Shown in pieces: positions 15,998-23,502 of a stretch of 64,000 nt of DNA. How positions within the stretch are numbered: position 1 is the first letter of the stretch; each line of letters begins with the position of its first letter. The notes below the pieces were generated by a model that saw only the letters and a program-made list of their open reading frames with translations, did no database searches and was not told where the DNA came from. The DNA is from an uncultured Planococcus sp. (GTDB lineage Bacteria > Bacillota > Bacilli > Bacillales_A > Planococcaceae), in contig CANNAE010000004.1 in assembly GCA_947502505.1 (NCBI GenBank), forward strand, positions 1-64,000. Direction: 5' to 3'. Both the position numbers and the translations under genes were made by a program.

Positions 15998-16786
15998 TCA
16001 AGACCATTTATGCCCATTTTTCCGGATAAAGTTAATATCCTTTTGGTAATGCTCTAAATGCCCTTCTTTTATCATGCTCACAAAGGCCATATCCTCTTCA
16101 TTCGCTTTCCTGAGAATCGTTTTGCACAAAGCTTCTAGCCTCCGGACCGCCATTTCCAAAAAGTCTTCTGCCACTTCCTGTCCATAGGCTTGAAAAAACA
16201 AATTTATCCGCTGTTTTATCCGTTCGTCTTGAGTGGCATCATAATAGACTTTTTGTCCGTTTAAAGGTGACAGGTAGTACCTAGATAATGGGATGCAAGT
16301 ATAAAGCGCATAAACAATATCCCAAAGTCTAGGACCGGGCGCAGCATTGTCGAAATCGATTATGCCTATCGGTTTCTCGTTTTTAAAAATGATGTTATAT
16401 ACGGCGAAATCGTTGTGGCATATAAGCTCATATGGAGGGGGTGTATGATCCAGCGGCTTCCAGTTTTCATCAAACGAAAAATCACTTACTGAATCATGGT
16501 AAAGCCTCAATATTTTGGCTATCTCTGCCAGAGCTTCATCTGACCACATATATTCTTTAAGCGGATAATTGCCGGCTTCCCCATCCAAATACGTTAATAT
16601 TTCTTTACCATTATCCGTACCCACTATTTGCGGCGCATGCTTAAACTCTTTTTTCTCTAAATGATGCAAGAGTAGATGAATTTGAAGACTTTCGGGTTTT
16701 AGGTCTCGGTGGACTGTGTTTCCTAGTCGATGCACATCCGAAACATTGCCGCCCGTTAGTTTTTCCTTATCCCACTTGGCAGGCAT
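15998..16786 (-). CDS. aminoglycoside phosphotransferase (APH)-family kinase
   Basis: 262 aa, GGAGGTGAG before ATG. The Brenner motif ELICHNDFAVYNIIF (HxDxxxxN, catalytic Asp) and the metal motif GIIDFDNA are intact. Together with a shortened N-terminal lobe beginning LTGGNVSDVHRLG, they place it in the APH/choline kinase family. Enzymes of this set phosphorylate hydroxyl groups of small molecules with ATP; true aminoglycoside activity cannot be assumed. The Nudix gene lies 83 bp upstream on the same strand. Confidence 0.82.
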   Translation of the reverse strand: MPAKWDKEKLTGGNVSDVHRLGNTVHRDLKPESLQIHLLLHHLEKKEFKHAPQIVGTDNGKEILTYLDGEAGNYPLKEYMWSDEALAEIAKILRLYHDSVSDFSFDENWKPLDHTPPPYELICHNDFAVYNIIFKNEKPIGIIDFDNAAPGPRLWDIVYALYTCIPLSRYYLSPLNGQKVYYDATQDERIKQRINLFFQAYGQEVAEDFLEMAVRRLEALCKTILRKANEEDMAFVSMIKEGHLEHYQKDINFIRKNGHKWS

Positions 16787-16869
16787 TTGCTCACCTCCCT
16801 GAATTTCGATTGAGCACCCCAGCTGCTATGTAGCCTTTCCATCCTTTTCCAAGCATGGACCCAGCGCCA

Positions 16870-17382
16870 TTACCGGAAACCAACACCCTTTAATTCTTCC
16901 CAAACTACTTGATATCTCTCCCATACCGGCGGAACGATGTGGCCAATGCGATTCATTTCCGCGAGCTCTTCAGAGGAGACCCATTTGGCATCACAAACCT
17001 CGCCTGGCTGCAGGGTCAATTCATTAATCTCAATAGGTTTATGGCTTTTAAACAAATAGCTGTCCAAAAATGATTTGCCTTTCGATCTCTCGCCTAAGTA
17101 GCGGAGCTCGGCGGCAGCGACAACTATCCCAGTTGCTTCGGCAAGTTCTCTCACTGCCCCTGCTACGCTGCTTTCCCCTGCATGCACCGAACCTCCTGTG
17201 CTTTCCCACAGCAATGGGAAAGTCTTGTTAGCGTCGCGTCTGGTCACTAACATCCGGCCGTCGGCATTGATCGTATAGATTTCCACCACGACATGAAATT
17301 CATCCGGTGAAAGCTCTTCCCCGCGCGTGTGTAATTTGTTCAATGGCTTTCGAGTTGCATCCACTAAATCCCATACTTCCAT
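16870..17382 (-). CDS. Nudix hydrolase, IPP isomerase-like, with an altered Nudix box
   Basis: 170 aa, GGAGGTGGG before ATG. The EVWDLVDATRKPLNKLHTRGEEL opening is typical of YfcD/IPP isomerase-like Nudix proteins. The Nudix box spans residues 64-86: Gly64, Glu70, Arg78-Glu79, Glu82 and Gly85 are present, but the second residue of the REUxEE pair is Ala83 instead of Glu. That Glu normally binds the catalytic metal, so activity may be reduced or use another ligand. Substrate unknown, presumably a nucleoside diphosphate derivative. Confidence 0.8.
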   Translation of the reverse strand: MEVWDLVDATRKPLNKLHTRGEELSPDEFHVVVEIYTINADGRMLVTRRDANKTFPLLWESTGGSVHAGESSVAGAVRELAEATGIVVAAAELRYLGERSKGKSFLDSYLFKSHKPIEINELTLQPGEVCDAKWVSSEELAEMNRIGHIVPPVWERYQVVWEELKGVGFR

Positions 17383-17483
17383 TTGCCCACCTCCTTCAAC
17401 TCATATTCTATCGAATTACGCTCTTGTTTACTTTATATTCCATCCAGCTTTAAACTTTTATTACAATATTAAACTCTGGGTGC

Positions 17484-18737
17484 TTATAAACTCGCCTTGG
17501 TCGCAGCGAATGTTTCGCTTTCAGCTTTTTTACCAAATAATCCTGTATATACAAGCAATGTGCCAAGCATCAAAATGAGCCCCATGTATACGGACATCAT
17601 CGTCGGGATCAAGTATGCGCCGAGAATGATTGTGGAGCGGGCAATCAAATCCGCTCCGCTAAAAGAAATTCCAGAAAATGCGGAGTAAGATCCTCTTTTA
17701 TCGGGCGGCATCATATTCGCTTGTTCAGCGTTTCGAACAGGCGAGTACATCAATTCCCCTAGAGTGGCGACAACGCTGAACAGTAGCAGCAAATACCAGG
17801 AATTGGCTGAAGTCATGACGATATAGCCGATGCTATAGAGGACCAAACCATAAAGAAGGACTTTCTTCTTGTTAAAGCGATCGGTGATGTGATTGATGAA
17901 AAATGTAAAGAATACCACTAACAGCATGTTTTGGATATTGAGCATACTCAACATCCGGACACCGCCGATTTCAAACCCTTCAATTGAAATAGGTTGAAAG
18001 CTTTCTGCCAAGCGCACCCCGATATAGCTGTTTAACGAAAACTCGGCAGCGAAAATGAACATCGATCCCATGACGACTTTTACAAATGGCTTGTCCTGGA
18101 ATGCTACTTTGTAATTTTGGAGCACATCCAGAAAGACATTTTCATGTTGCTTTTCCAAACGGTTGGCTTGTGAGTCTTCGAGCCAAATCGCATAAGCGAC
18201 GGGTAAGCAGGAGGATGTGATTGATAGTAATAAGAACAACTCGATTTGGTGATTCATATACAATAGACCGCCCAATGCCGCGCCGACAGCCAGCGATAAA
18301 TTGACTAACCAATAGTCAATCGCATAGACCGCTTTGCGGTTTTCCGGCGTTGTCGAATCGATAATGATGGCGTGAATAGCAGGCCTCCCCAGGCTGCTAG
18401 TAATAATAAAAGCGATATAGGCAAAAGCAAATAGCCAAATCCAATTCGACTCCGGCACTAAACTGGCTGTCATTACGCCAAAGAACAAGGCGCTTAGCGA
18501 TGAAGTAGCGATCAACACGTTCTTTCTTGGCAAGCGATCGGAAATATAGCCGCCCACTAAATTAATCACGAAACCGATGACGACCGTGCAGATCAAGAAT
18601 AGCCCCGCTGCAACTTTCCCGATCTCTTGTGCGAAGAACAAGGCCATAAACGGCATGACCGCGGAGGCCACTGCCCGATTGAAAAATGATGTAATCAATC
18701 GCACTTTGATGTTTCGTGGATATTCTTTCCATTTCAT
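17484..18737 (-). CDS. MFS efflux transporter
   Basis: 417 aa from ATG 18737, with GGAGGGGG 8 nt upstream; the longest frame overshoots by 69 codons. Twelve membrane segments. The motif A equivalent after helix 2, GGYISDRLPRKNVL (about residues 62-75), is clear, and its second-half counterpart is NHITDRFNKKKVL. It resembles multidrug/sugar-efflux MFS proteins of the MdtG/SetA type. It is transcribed divergently from an SgrR-like regulator gene through a 97-bp shared region, so it is likely the regulated target. Confidence 0.85.
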   Translation of the reverse strand: MKWKEYPRNIKVRLITSFFNRAVASAVMPFMALFFAQEIGKVAAGLFLICTVVIGFVINLVGGYISDRLPRKNVLIATSSLSALFFGVMTASLVPESNWIWLFAFAYIAFIITSSLGRPAIHAIIIDSTTPENRKAVYAIDYWLVNLSLAVGAALGGLLYMNHQIELFLLLSITSSCLPVAYAIWLEDSQANRLEKQHENVFLDVLQNYKVAFQDKPFVKVVMGSMFIFAAEFSLNSYIGVRLAESFQPISIEGFEIGGVRMLSMLNIQNMLLVVFFTFFINHITDRFNKKKVLLYGLVLYSIGYIVMTSANSWYLLLLFSVVATLGELMYSPVRNAEQANMMPPDKRGSYSAFSGISFSGADLIARSTIILGAYLIPTMMSVYMGLILMLGTLLVYTGLFGKKAESETFAATKASL

Positions 18738-18791
18738 ATTGAATTCCCCCTCCATATTCTGTATATTAAACCAATCGAAATAACAGAAAAA

Positions 18792-18816
18792 TGGACAAGT
18801 TTTGAAAATAAGTCCA
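18792..18816. promoter_or_regulatory. candidate operator between the MFS and SgrR-like genes
   Basis: Imperfect inverted repeat: TGGAC and GTCCA ends around an AAGTTTT-G-AAAATAA centre (9 of 12 positions pair). It sits in the 97-bp divergent region, 19 bp before the regulator ATG. Operator function is inference. Confidence 0.35.
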
Positions 18817-18834
18817 CTTTTAAAGGAGTATGAA

Positions 18835-20490
18835 ATGGATAAGTATTTATTAGCTTTGTGGCAAGCAATACCTTCCGGGAATGTGAAGCATGAAGAAATT
18901 GCCAAAACTTTGGATTTTAGTACGAAGCAGACCTCCCGATACATTAAGAAATGGATGAGCGAGGGCTGGTTTGACTATACCGCAGGGCGCGGCAGAGGCA
19001 ATTTATCCGCATTGGTTTGGCTGAAAAATGTGGAAGCAATCTACGAAGAACAGTTGATGGATATCATCGATCAGCAAGCGGTAGAGGAAAGCAGTAAATA
19101 CTTGCTGTATGATTGGTCGCGTGAAAGCAAATTGAGGCTGCTAAATCAATTTCGTTTGAGATTTGGTTACTTTCAAGACGCTGGAGAAGTCGATAAGTTG
19201 ATCGTTCCGAGGCGGCACAAATTGCTGACCTTACATCCTTTGGAAGCTATCGATATGCAAAGTGCCAATATGGTCGCCAATGTCTTTAACCGACTCGTAT
19301 CAGTCGACGAAAACGGCTTGGTGTCCCCTGAAATCGCCCATACTTGGGACCTACAAGCGACACGGCTTCGAATTTATTTGCATAAAGGGGTCAAATTCCA
19401 CGACGGCACTCTTTTATCTGCCGGGGACGTCGTCGCATGCCTTAACCGGTTACGGGCCCATCCGTATTTCAAATCATTGTGGGAGCCTGTCACTAGCATA
19501 AAAGCGGCCGCTACATTCGTTGTGGATTTCTATTTTCCAAAAGGCTGCAGCTATTGCCTTCAAATGCTCGGCATGATGAACGCCAGCATTTATAAAGAAA
19601 GCGGTGACAATGTATGGGGCACTGGCCCATTTTATGAAGCAGAAAACAGCGAAGACAAAACATCATTAAAAGCTTTTGGCGATTATTTTCTAAAAAGACC
19701 ATTGCTGGATGTTGTTGATTTCATACAAGTTCCAAGAGACTTTGAAATTACCTATCACTCCGCAAACCACCCAAAGGATGAAGCTACATTTCAAGTAGAA
19801 AGTGATACCGGATTCGGTATCGTCGTCATGAATGCGTTTCGGCCGACAGACATCCAACGGCAAGAAGTACGGGATTACGTTCACTATGCCATCGCGAAAC
19901 ACCGGCATACAATCAGCGATTACCATCCTCGGGCATTGCCGAACGCCAAGAGTTGCTTAGCCGGATATGACCAGCAATACACAGTGCAAGAAATTGAACG
20001 ACCCCACTTTACACACCCCCTGGTCTTAAAGGCGGTCAAGCATTATGAAAAATCCGCAATCTGGTTGAAAGATGCACTTGAAAAAGAAGGCATCCCTGTC
20101 CAAATCCGGTGGATGTCATTTGCCGATAAATTGCTGGATCATGGGCTCGACCAGCAAGGGGATCTCTTCTTACACGGAGAAGTACTCGAAATGAATCAGA
20201 ACTTTTCATTTTTCTATTTCCTTAAAAACAGCTACTCGCCGCTGGCAGCGAATATATCGAAAAACCAACAAGCGCTCGCATTACTTGAACGGTATCCACA
20301 AACCCCTTTTGGCGAATGGACTGCTTTGAACTTACAGGTAGAAAAAGCCTTGATTGAATCCTCGATCATGATTCCGCTCTACTATGAAAAGCGGCAAGTT
20401 CCCTTCTCTGCGGATTTAATGAATATTACCATCACCCATTTCGGGTATGTTGATTATTCTAATTTGTGGGTGCGTCCACGAATTGAATAA
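18835..20490 (+). CDS. SgrR-like transcriptional regulator with solute-binding domain
   Basis: 551 aa from ATG 18835 (AAAGGAG 6 nt upstream); a TTG at 18802 lies in frame but without ribosome binding site. An N-terminal helix-turn-helix (IAKTLDFSTKQTSRYIKKWMSEG, about 20-45) is followed by a DNA-binding wing. Then comes a long SBP_bac_5-type solute-binding domain, with LRIYLHKGVKFHDGTLLSAGDVV near 180-205 and GTGPFYE near 270. This architecture defines SgrR (SgrR_N plus SBP_bac_5), which in E. coli responds to sugar-phosphate stress beside setA. There is no signal peptide, so the binding domain is a cytoplasmic sensor. A terminator follows at 20636. Confidence 0.85.
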   Translation: MDKYLLALWQAIPSGNVKHEEIAKTLDFSTKQTSRYIKKWMSEGWFDYTAGRGRGNLSALVWLKNVEAIYEEQLMDIIDQQAVEESSKYLLYDWSRESKLRLLNQFRLRFGYFQDAGEVDKLIVPRRHKLLTLHPLEAIDMQSANMVANVFNRLVSVDENGLVSPEIAHTWDLQATRLRIYLHKGVKFHDGTLLSAGDVVACLNRLRAHPYFKSLWEPVTSIKAAATFVVDFYFPKGCSYCLQMLGMMNASIYKESGDNVWGTGPFYEAENSEDKTSLKAFGDYFLKRPLLDVVDFIQVPRDFEITYHSANHPKDEATFQVESDTGFGIVVMNAFRPTDIQRQEVRDYVHYAIAKHRHTISDYHPRALPNAKSCLAGYDQQYTVQEIERPHFTHPLVLKAVKHYEKSAIWLKDALEKEGIPVQIRWMSFADKLLDHGLDQQGDLFLHGEVLEMNQNFSFFYFLKNSYSPLAANISKNQQALALLERYPQTPFGEWTALNLQVEKALIESSIMIPLYYEKRQVPFSADLMNITITHFGYVDYSNLWVRPRIE

Positions 20491-20635
20491 GCTGTTTGTT
20501 AAACTTTTGAAATAGAAACATCCGACTATCATTGATTGCTGCTTAGATTTGGCATATTTATTACGACTTTTTTCTTTGTAGTTGCGCTGGTTACACGTCC
20601 CGATGCGTACGAAAACCTTGGCTTTGCTGAATATG

Positions 20636-20682
20636 AAAGGGAGAATGGCCGCTGCTTTTATAGCATCCATTCTCCCTTTTGT
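20636..20682. terminator. terminator between convergent genes
   Basis: AAAGGGAGAATGG / CCATTCTCCCTTT, 13-bp stem, with TTTTG after it on the plus strand. It separates the SgrR-like gene (+) from the membrane-protein gene (-). Confidence 0.7.
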
Positions 20683-20711
20683 TTATAAAGCCAAGCGTAA
20701 TTTTTACTGGC

Positions 20712-21368
20712 TTATAAAATTCTCGATTTCTCGCTATCAACCACTTTAATATGTATCCCGAAAGCCTCGCCTGAATGGACATGGTTGGAAACATCCGATA
20801 TGTCGAGTAGTTCTTCTAAATGAATGGATTGTTGACTATTGGCGTCTATCGTAATTTGATACGGACCAGCCAAGTTCATCAACGAGGTCATCCGCATATC
20901 GTCCTCCCTAAAAAGCGAATCCGTGAATTCCAATTCAACAGTGACAGCTTCATTGCTGTGATTGTGCAAGACTAAATCACACTCGCCGCCCATCACCTCA
21001 TTTTCAGTTATGGCTTCAAAGCTGCATTGCCCGTTTCCGTCATACGAAATGGCTGAAACGCCAGTTGCTAAGGTTTCCTGGTATGCAATGATTAATAGAC
21101 TTGGCAAAACCATATAAACTATGACCACTGCAAACACTGTTCGAAATCGGTATTTCTCCAGGCTGTTGAACAATAAAATGATTGCGCCGATAAATAAGAC
21201 AGCTCCAAATACACCTAAAAGTACATAGCCGTCTTGATTTTGTATCGGAAACGACATAAAGGTGAAATTGGCATTATTCAATACATCATTCGGGAACGGA
21301 AAAAATAAGGTCATGCATATAGCGAATACAATAAACGAAACAATAAATCCCGCTTTGTTTTTTATCAT
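20712..21368 (-). CDS. membrane protein with extracytoplasmic beta domain, unknown function
   Basis: 218 aa, with AAAGGATC 5-6 nt before ATG. Three hydrophobic segments (about residues 7-24, 47-67, 75-97) are followed by a C-terminal region of about 115 residues that is beta-rich and hydrophilic. That region has two cysteines (GQCSFEAI, GGECDLVL) that could pair outside the cell. The tail looks like an Ig-like domain: NHSNEAVTVELEFTD, SQQSIHLEELL. No family recognised. A 66-codon gene fragment ends 25 bp upstream on the same strand, so the locus may once have encoded a larger operon. Confidence 0.6.
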   Translation of the reverse strand: MIKNKAGFIVSFIVFAICMTLFFPFPNDVLNNANFTFMSFPIQNQDGYVLLGVFGAVLFIGAIILLFNSLEKYRFRTVFAVVIVYMVLPSLLIIAYQETLATGVSAISYDGNGQCSFEAITENEVMGGECDLVLHNHSNEAVTVELEFTDSLFREDDMRMTSLMNLAGPYQITIDANSQQSIHLEELLDISDVSNHVHSGEAFGIHIKVVDSEKSRIL

Positions 21369-21393
21369 CGGCTTGATCCTTTCTACTACCTTT

Positions 21394-21594
21394 TTATAAT
21401 GAATGTTCTTTTCCCAAAATAAGATTTCGCGTCAAGTTGAGCATGTCATCTTGGACTTGCTCCGTGTTGCCTTGTCGATCGATTAGATAACCAACGTGGT
21501 AGACGAAGCCATCATGATAGGAATAAAATTCGTTTGCAGCGGTGCCAACTACAGATACTCTTTTATATTCTCTATATTGGGCATACCCTGTTTT
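21394..21594 (-). pseudogene. C-terminal fragment of an unidentified gene
   Basis: An open frame of 66 codons without a start codon: it begins right after an in-frame TGA and has no ATG, GTG or TTG in its first half. The sequence (TGYAQYREYKRVSVVGT, EFYSYHDGFVYHVGYLIDRQG, then a helical VQDDMLNLTRNLILG) is clearly protein-like, with strand-strand-helix order. It is probably the tail of a gene whose 5' part was lost or frameshifted. Family not recognised. Confidence 0.45.
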
Positions 21595-21636
21595 TCATCT
21601 GCTATCAAGTCGTTTCATGTGAAAACCAGTAACGCG

Positions 21637-22461
21637 TCAGGTGTCAAAAAGCACACCATTCAACGCATCCACATACCTTTTTGCCGATTTTTGTACCACT
21701 TCACCCGCGTCATTTAGCACAGTTCGATGAAACGCATCGTATATACGATCGAAGCGGATGTCGTTTAGCTGATCCGCCATTCTTTCGACAGTTGCTGCTG
21801 GCAAGGGGATGAAGTTTGGATAGCTATACATGAAACTGACCCAATTGCGGTCTGCCACGATGCGAACGATATCCCCTGTCAGCAATACGCCTTTGCCATC
21901 GTTTCCATTTTCCCACTCCAAGATGGTTGCGCCTTTAAAGTGGCCGCCTACCCGGTGCAGGATGAACCCTTCAGCAACTTCCATTGATTCACCTGACCAA
22001 AAAATTATGCGATCGCTTGGCCTTTTTACCCATTGTTTGTCATCTTCATGAATATAGATTTTCGCATCGAAGGTGTCCGCCCATTCCACTTGGGTCGAGT
22101 AATAATGAGGATGCGACAAGGCAATTGCATCGATTCCCCCCATTGCCTTGATCGTTTTAATAGTCTGAGGGTCGAGGTAGCTGATGCAGTCCCATAATAC
22201 ATTGAAGTTCTCGCCTTGAACCACATAAGCCGTTTGCCCAATCGCAAAACTCGGTACAGTCCTTATACTTGAGAGCCCTTGTTCTTCTTGAGAACTTTCA
22301 TTCTGATAAGTATTGGACTGCACCATCTCTTACAAGGTTGTCCACGTTTGCCCTTTAGGACTAACATATTGCCGTTGTTCGGTACAGATCAAACACTGCG
22401 CTGGCACCGTTTCTGTGCTTTCTATTTGTACGCCGCATGTCGTGCAAATGTAATTTTCCAC
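21637..22461 (-). pseudogene. rubredoxin-like/MBL-fold hydrolase split by a nonsense codon
   Basis: Reading from GTG 22461 (AGGAGG 7 nt upstream), the first 43 codons encode a zinc-ribbon or rubredoxin-like domain with CTTC and CLIC pairs. They end in KGQTWTTL, followed by TAA at 22330-22332. The same frame continues with EMVQSNTYQNE and a 229-aa metallo-beta-lactamase fold. Related Bacillus proteins are one chain with WTTLE-x-M at this spot, so a Glu codon probably became TAA. In the MBL part the usual HxHxDH is SHPHYYS, so the metal site is atypical. A reinitiation product from ATG 22326 is possible but lacks the Cys4 domain. Confidence 0.7.
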
Positions 22462-22898
22462 TTCCCATCCTCCTCATTTACAAGTATCTACTAAAAATTA
22501 GTATATCCCAAAATTTTCAATTTAGATTCATTCATAGGTCTGGTTTGTAGAAGTAATTCCGGATGCAAATAGATCGACGTAAAAAAGCTTCTTTAGAAGG
22601 CGTTTGACCATCCGTGCCCCACCCATTTTCAAAAAAATGATTTTTCGCAATCCTAATTAATACTAGTTCACCTGAAAGCCTTCTTAATTTCCCTCATACA
22701 CTGTTATTGGCTAATTGCTTCATTCACCTGCACTTGCACACATTCCGTACAGTTTTTCCGCCACTGGAACAAAAGCTCTAGCCCCACTCGCCAAAGTACA
22801 GTACAGTATTGTGCAGCAAGAGCAACAAGATAGGGACTGAGAAAAGATAGATTTCATCAAATAATTCGAATAGTGTACAGAAAAGGGAGGAACATAAG
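22462..22898. other. intergenic region
   Basis: AT-rich, without credible frames. It presumably holds the promoter of the decayed regulator gene that starts at 22899; I could not pick convincing boxes. Confidence 0.35.
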
Positions 22899-23290
22899 AT
22901 GTTTTTAGATGAAAGAAGTGCTGGTTTACTAAAGCTCCTGCAGCATTCATCGATTCCTTCAATGAATGAAATGGAACAACAGACAGGGCTGACACGCAGG
23001 CAGATTCAGTATAGTTTGGGCAAGGTAAACGATTGGCTCGAATCCAACGGCTACGCCCCCGTGCAGTACAAACGGGACCTTGGTTATTTCCTATCGGATC
23101 AGATTGCCGATGCTTCGATCACCGTCAAGTTGACCAAACGGAGCTATATTTTTTTCCGAAAAGGACCGGGAGCAAGTCATTTACTTGATGATTCTGCTGA
23201 GCCAAGAAGCATTGTCCGTATTTCATTTCCAATCCGCCACGGGAGTTTCACGGAATACCGTATTGAATGATCTCCAGCGTTTAAAAGAAC
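22899..23290 (+). pseudogene. BglG/MtlR-type PTS regulator, frameshifted and truncated
   Basis: GGGAGG precedes ATG 22899. The first 80 codons give a MarR/HTH_11-like start (ERSAGLLKLLQHSSIPSMNEM, TGLTRRQIQYSLGKVNDWL). A run of seven T (23149-23155) then shifts the frame. With one T fewer the protein would continue SEKDREQVIYLMILLSQ and GVSRNTVLNDLQRLKEQ, the second HTH of PRD-containing regulators. Similarity stops near 23290, where sequence of a different gene begins, so the PRD, EIIB and EIIA domains are gone. Confidence 0.7.
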
Positions 23291-23291
23291 A

Positions 23292-23423
23292 GGCGGAAGG
23301 CGCGGAGCCATGGCCGGCGCATTCGCCAACGGATTGATCATCAGCTTTATCCCCGCCATTCTGTTGGTGTTGATGGGTGATATCGGATTCACCGGAACGA
23401 CCTTTGGCGATTCGGACTTCGGA
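23292..23423 (+). pseudogene. C-terminal fragment of the PTS ascorbate permease UlaA
   Basis: The frame holding ATG 23310 reads GGRRGAMAGAFANG, ISFIPAILLVLMGD and FTGTTFGDSDFG, which is the C-terminal end of UlaA/SgaT (EIIC of the L-ascorbate PTS). Similarity ends at 23423 and is followed by unrelated sequence and a terminator. It abuts the regulator remnant directly, so a deletion fused the 5' end of the ula-type regulator gene to the 3' end of the permease gene. Confidence 0.65.
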
Positions 23424-23442
23424 AATGAGCATCTATTAAATA

Positions 23443-23480
23443 AGAGCCATTCCAAAATCAAAAGATTTTGGAATGGCTCT
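23443..23480. terminator. 17-bp hairpin terminator
   Basis: AGAGCCATTCCAAAATC / GATTTTGGAATGGCTCT with a 4-nt loop. On the minus strand it follows the protease gene (stop at 23503) and is trailed by TTATTTAAT; on the plus strand by TTTG. Confidence 0.75.
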
Positions 23481-23502
23481 TTGCATGCTGTATGAGTAAA
23501 TC

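Noticed and set aside
22720-22995. 91-codon minus-strand frame
   Set aside because: Antisense to the start of the decayed PTS regulator, which has a recognisable HTH; no ribosome binding site.
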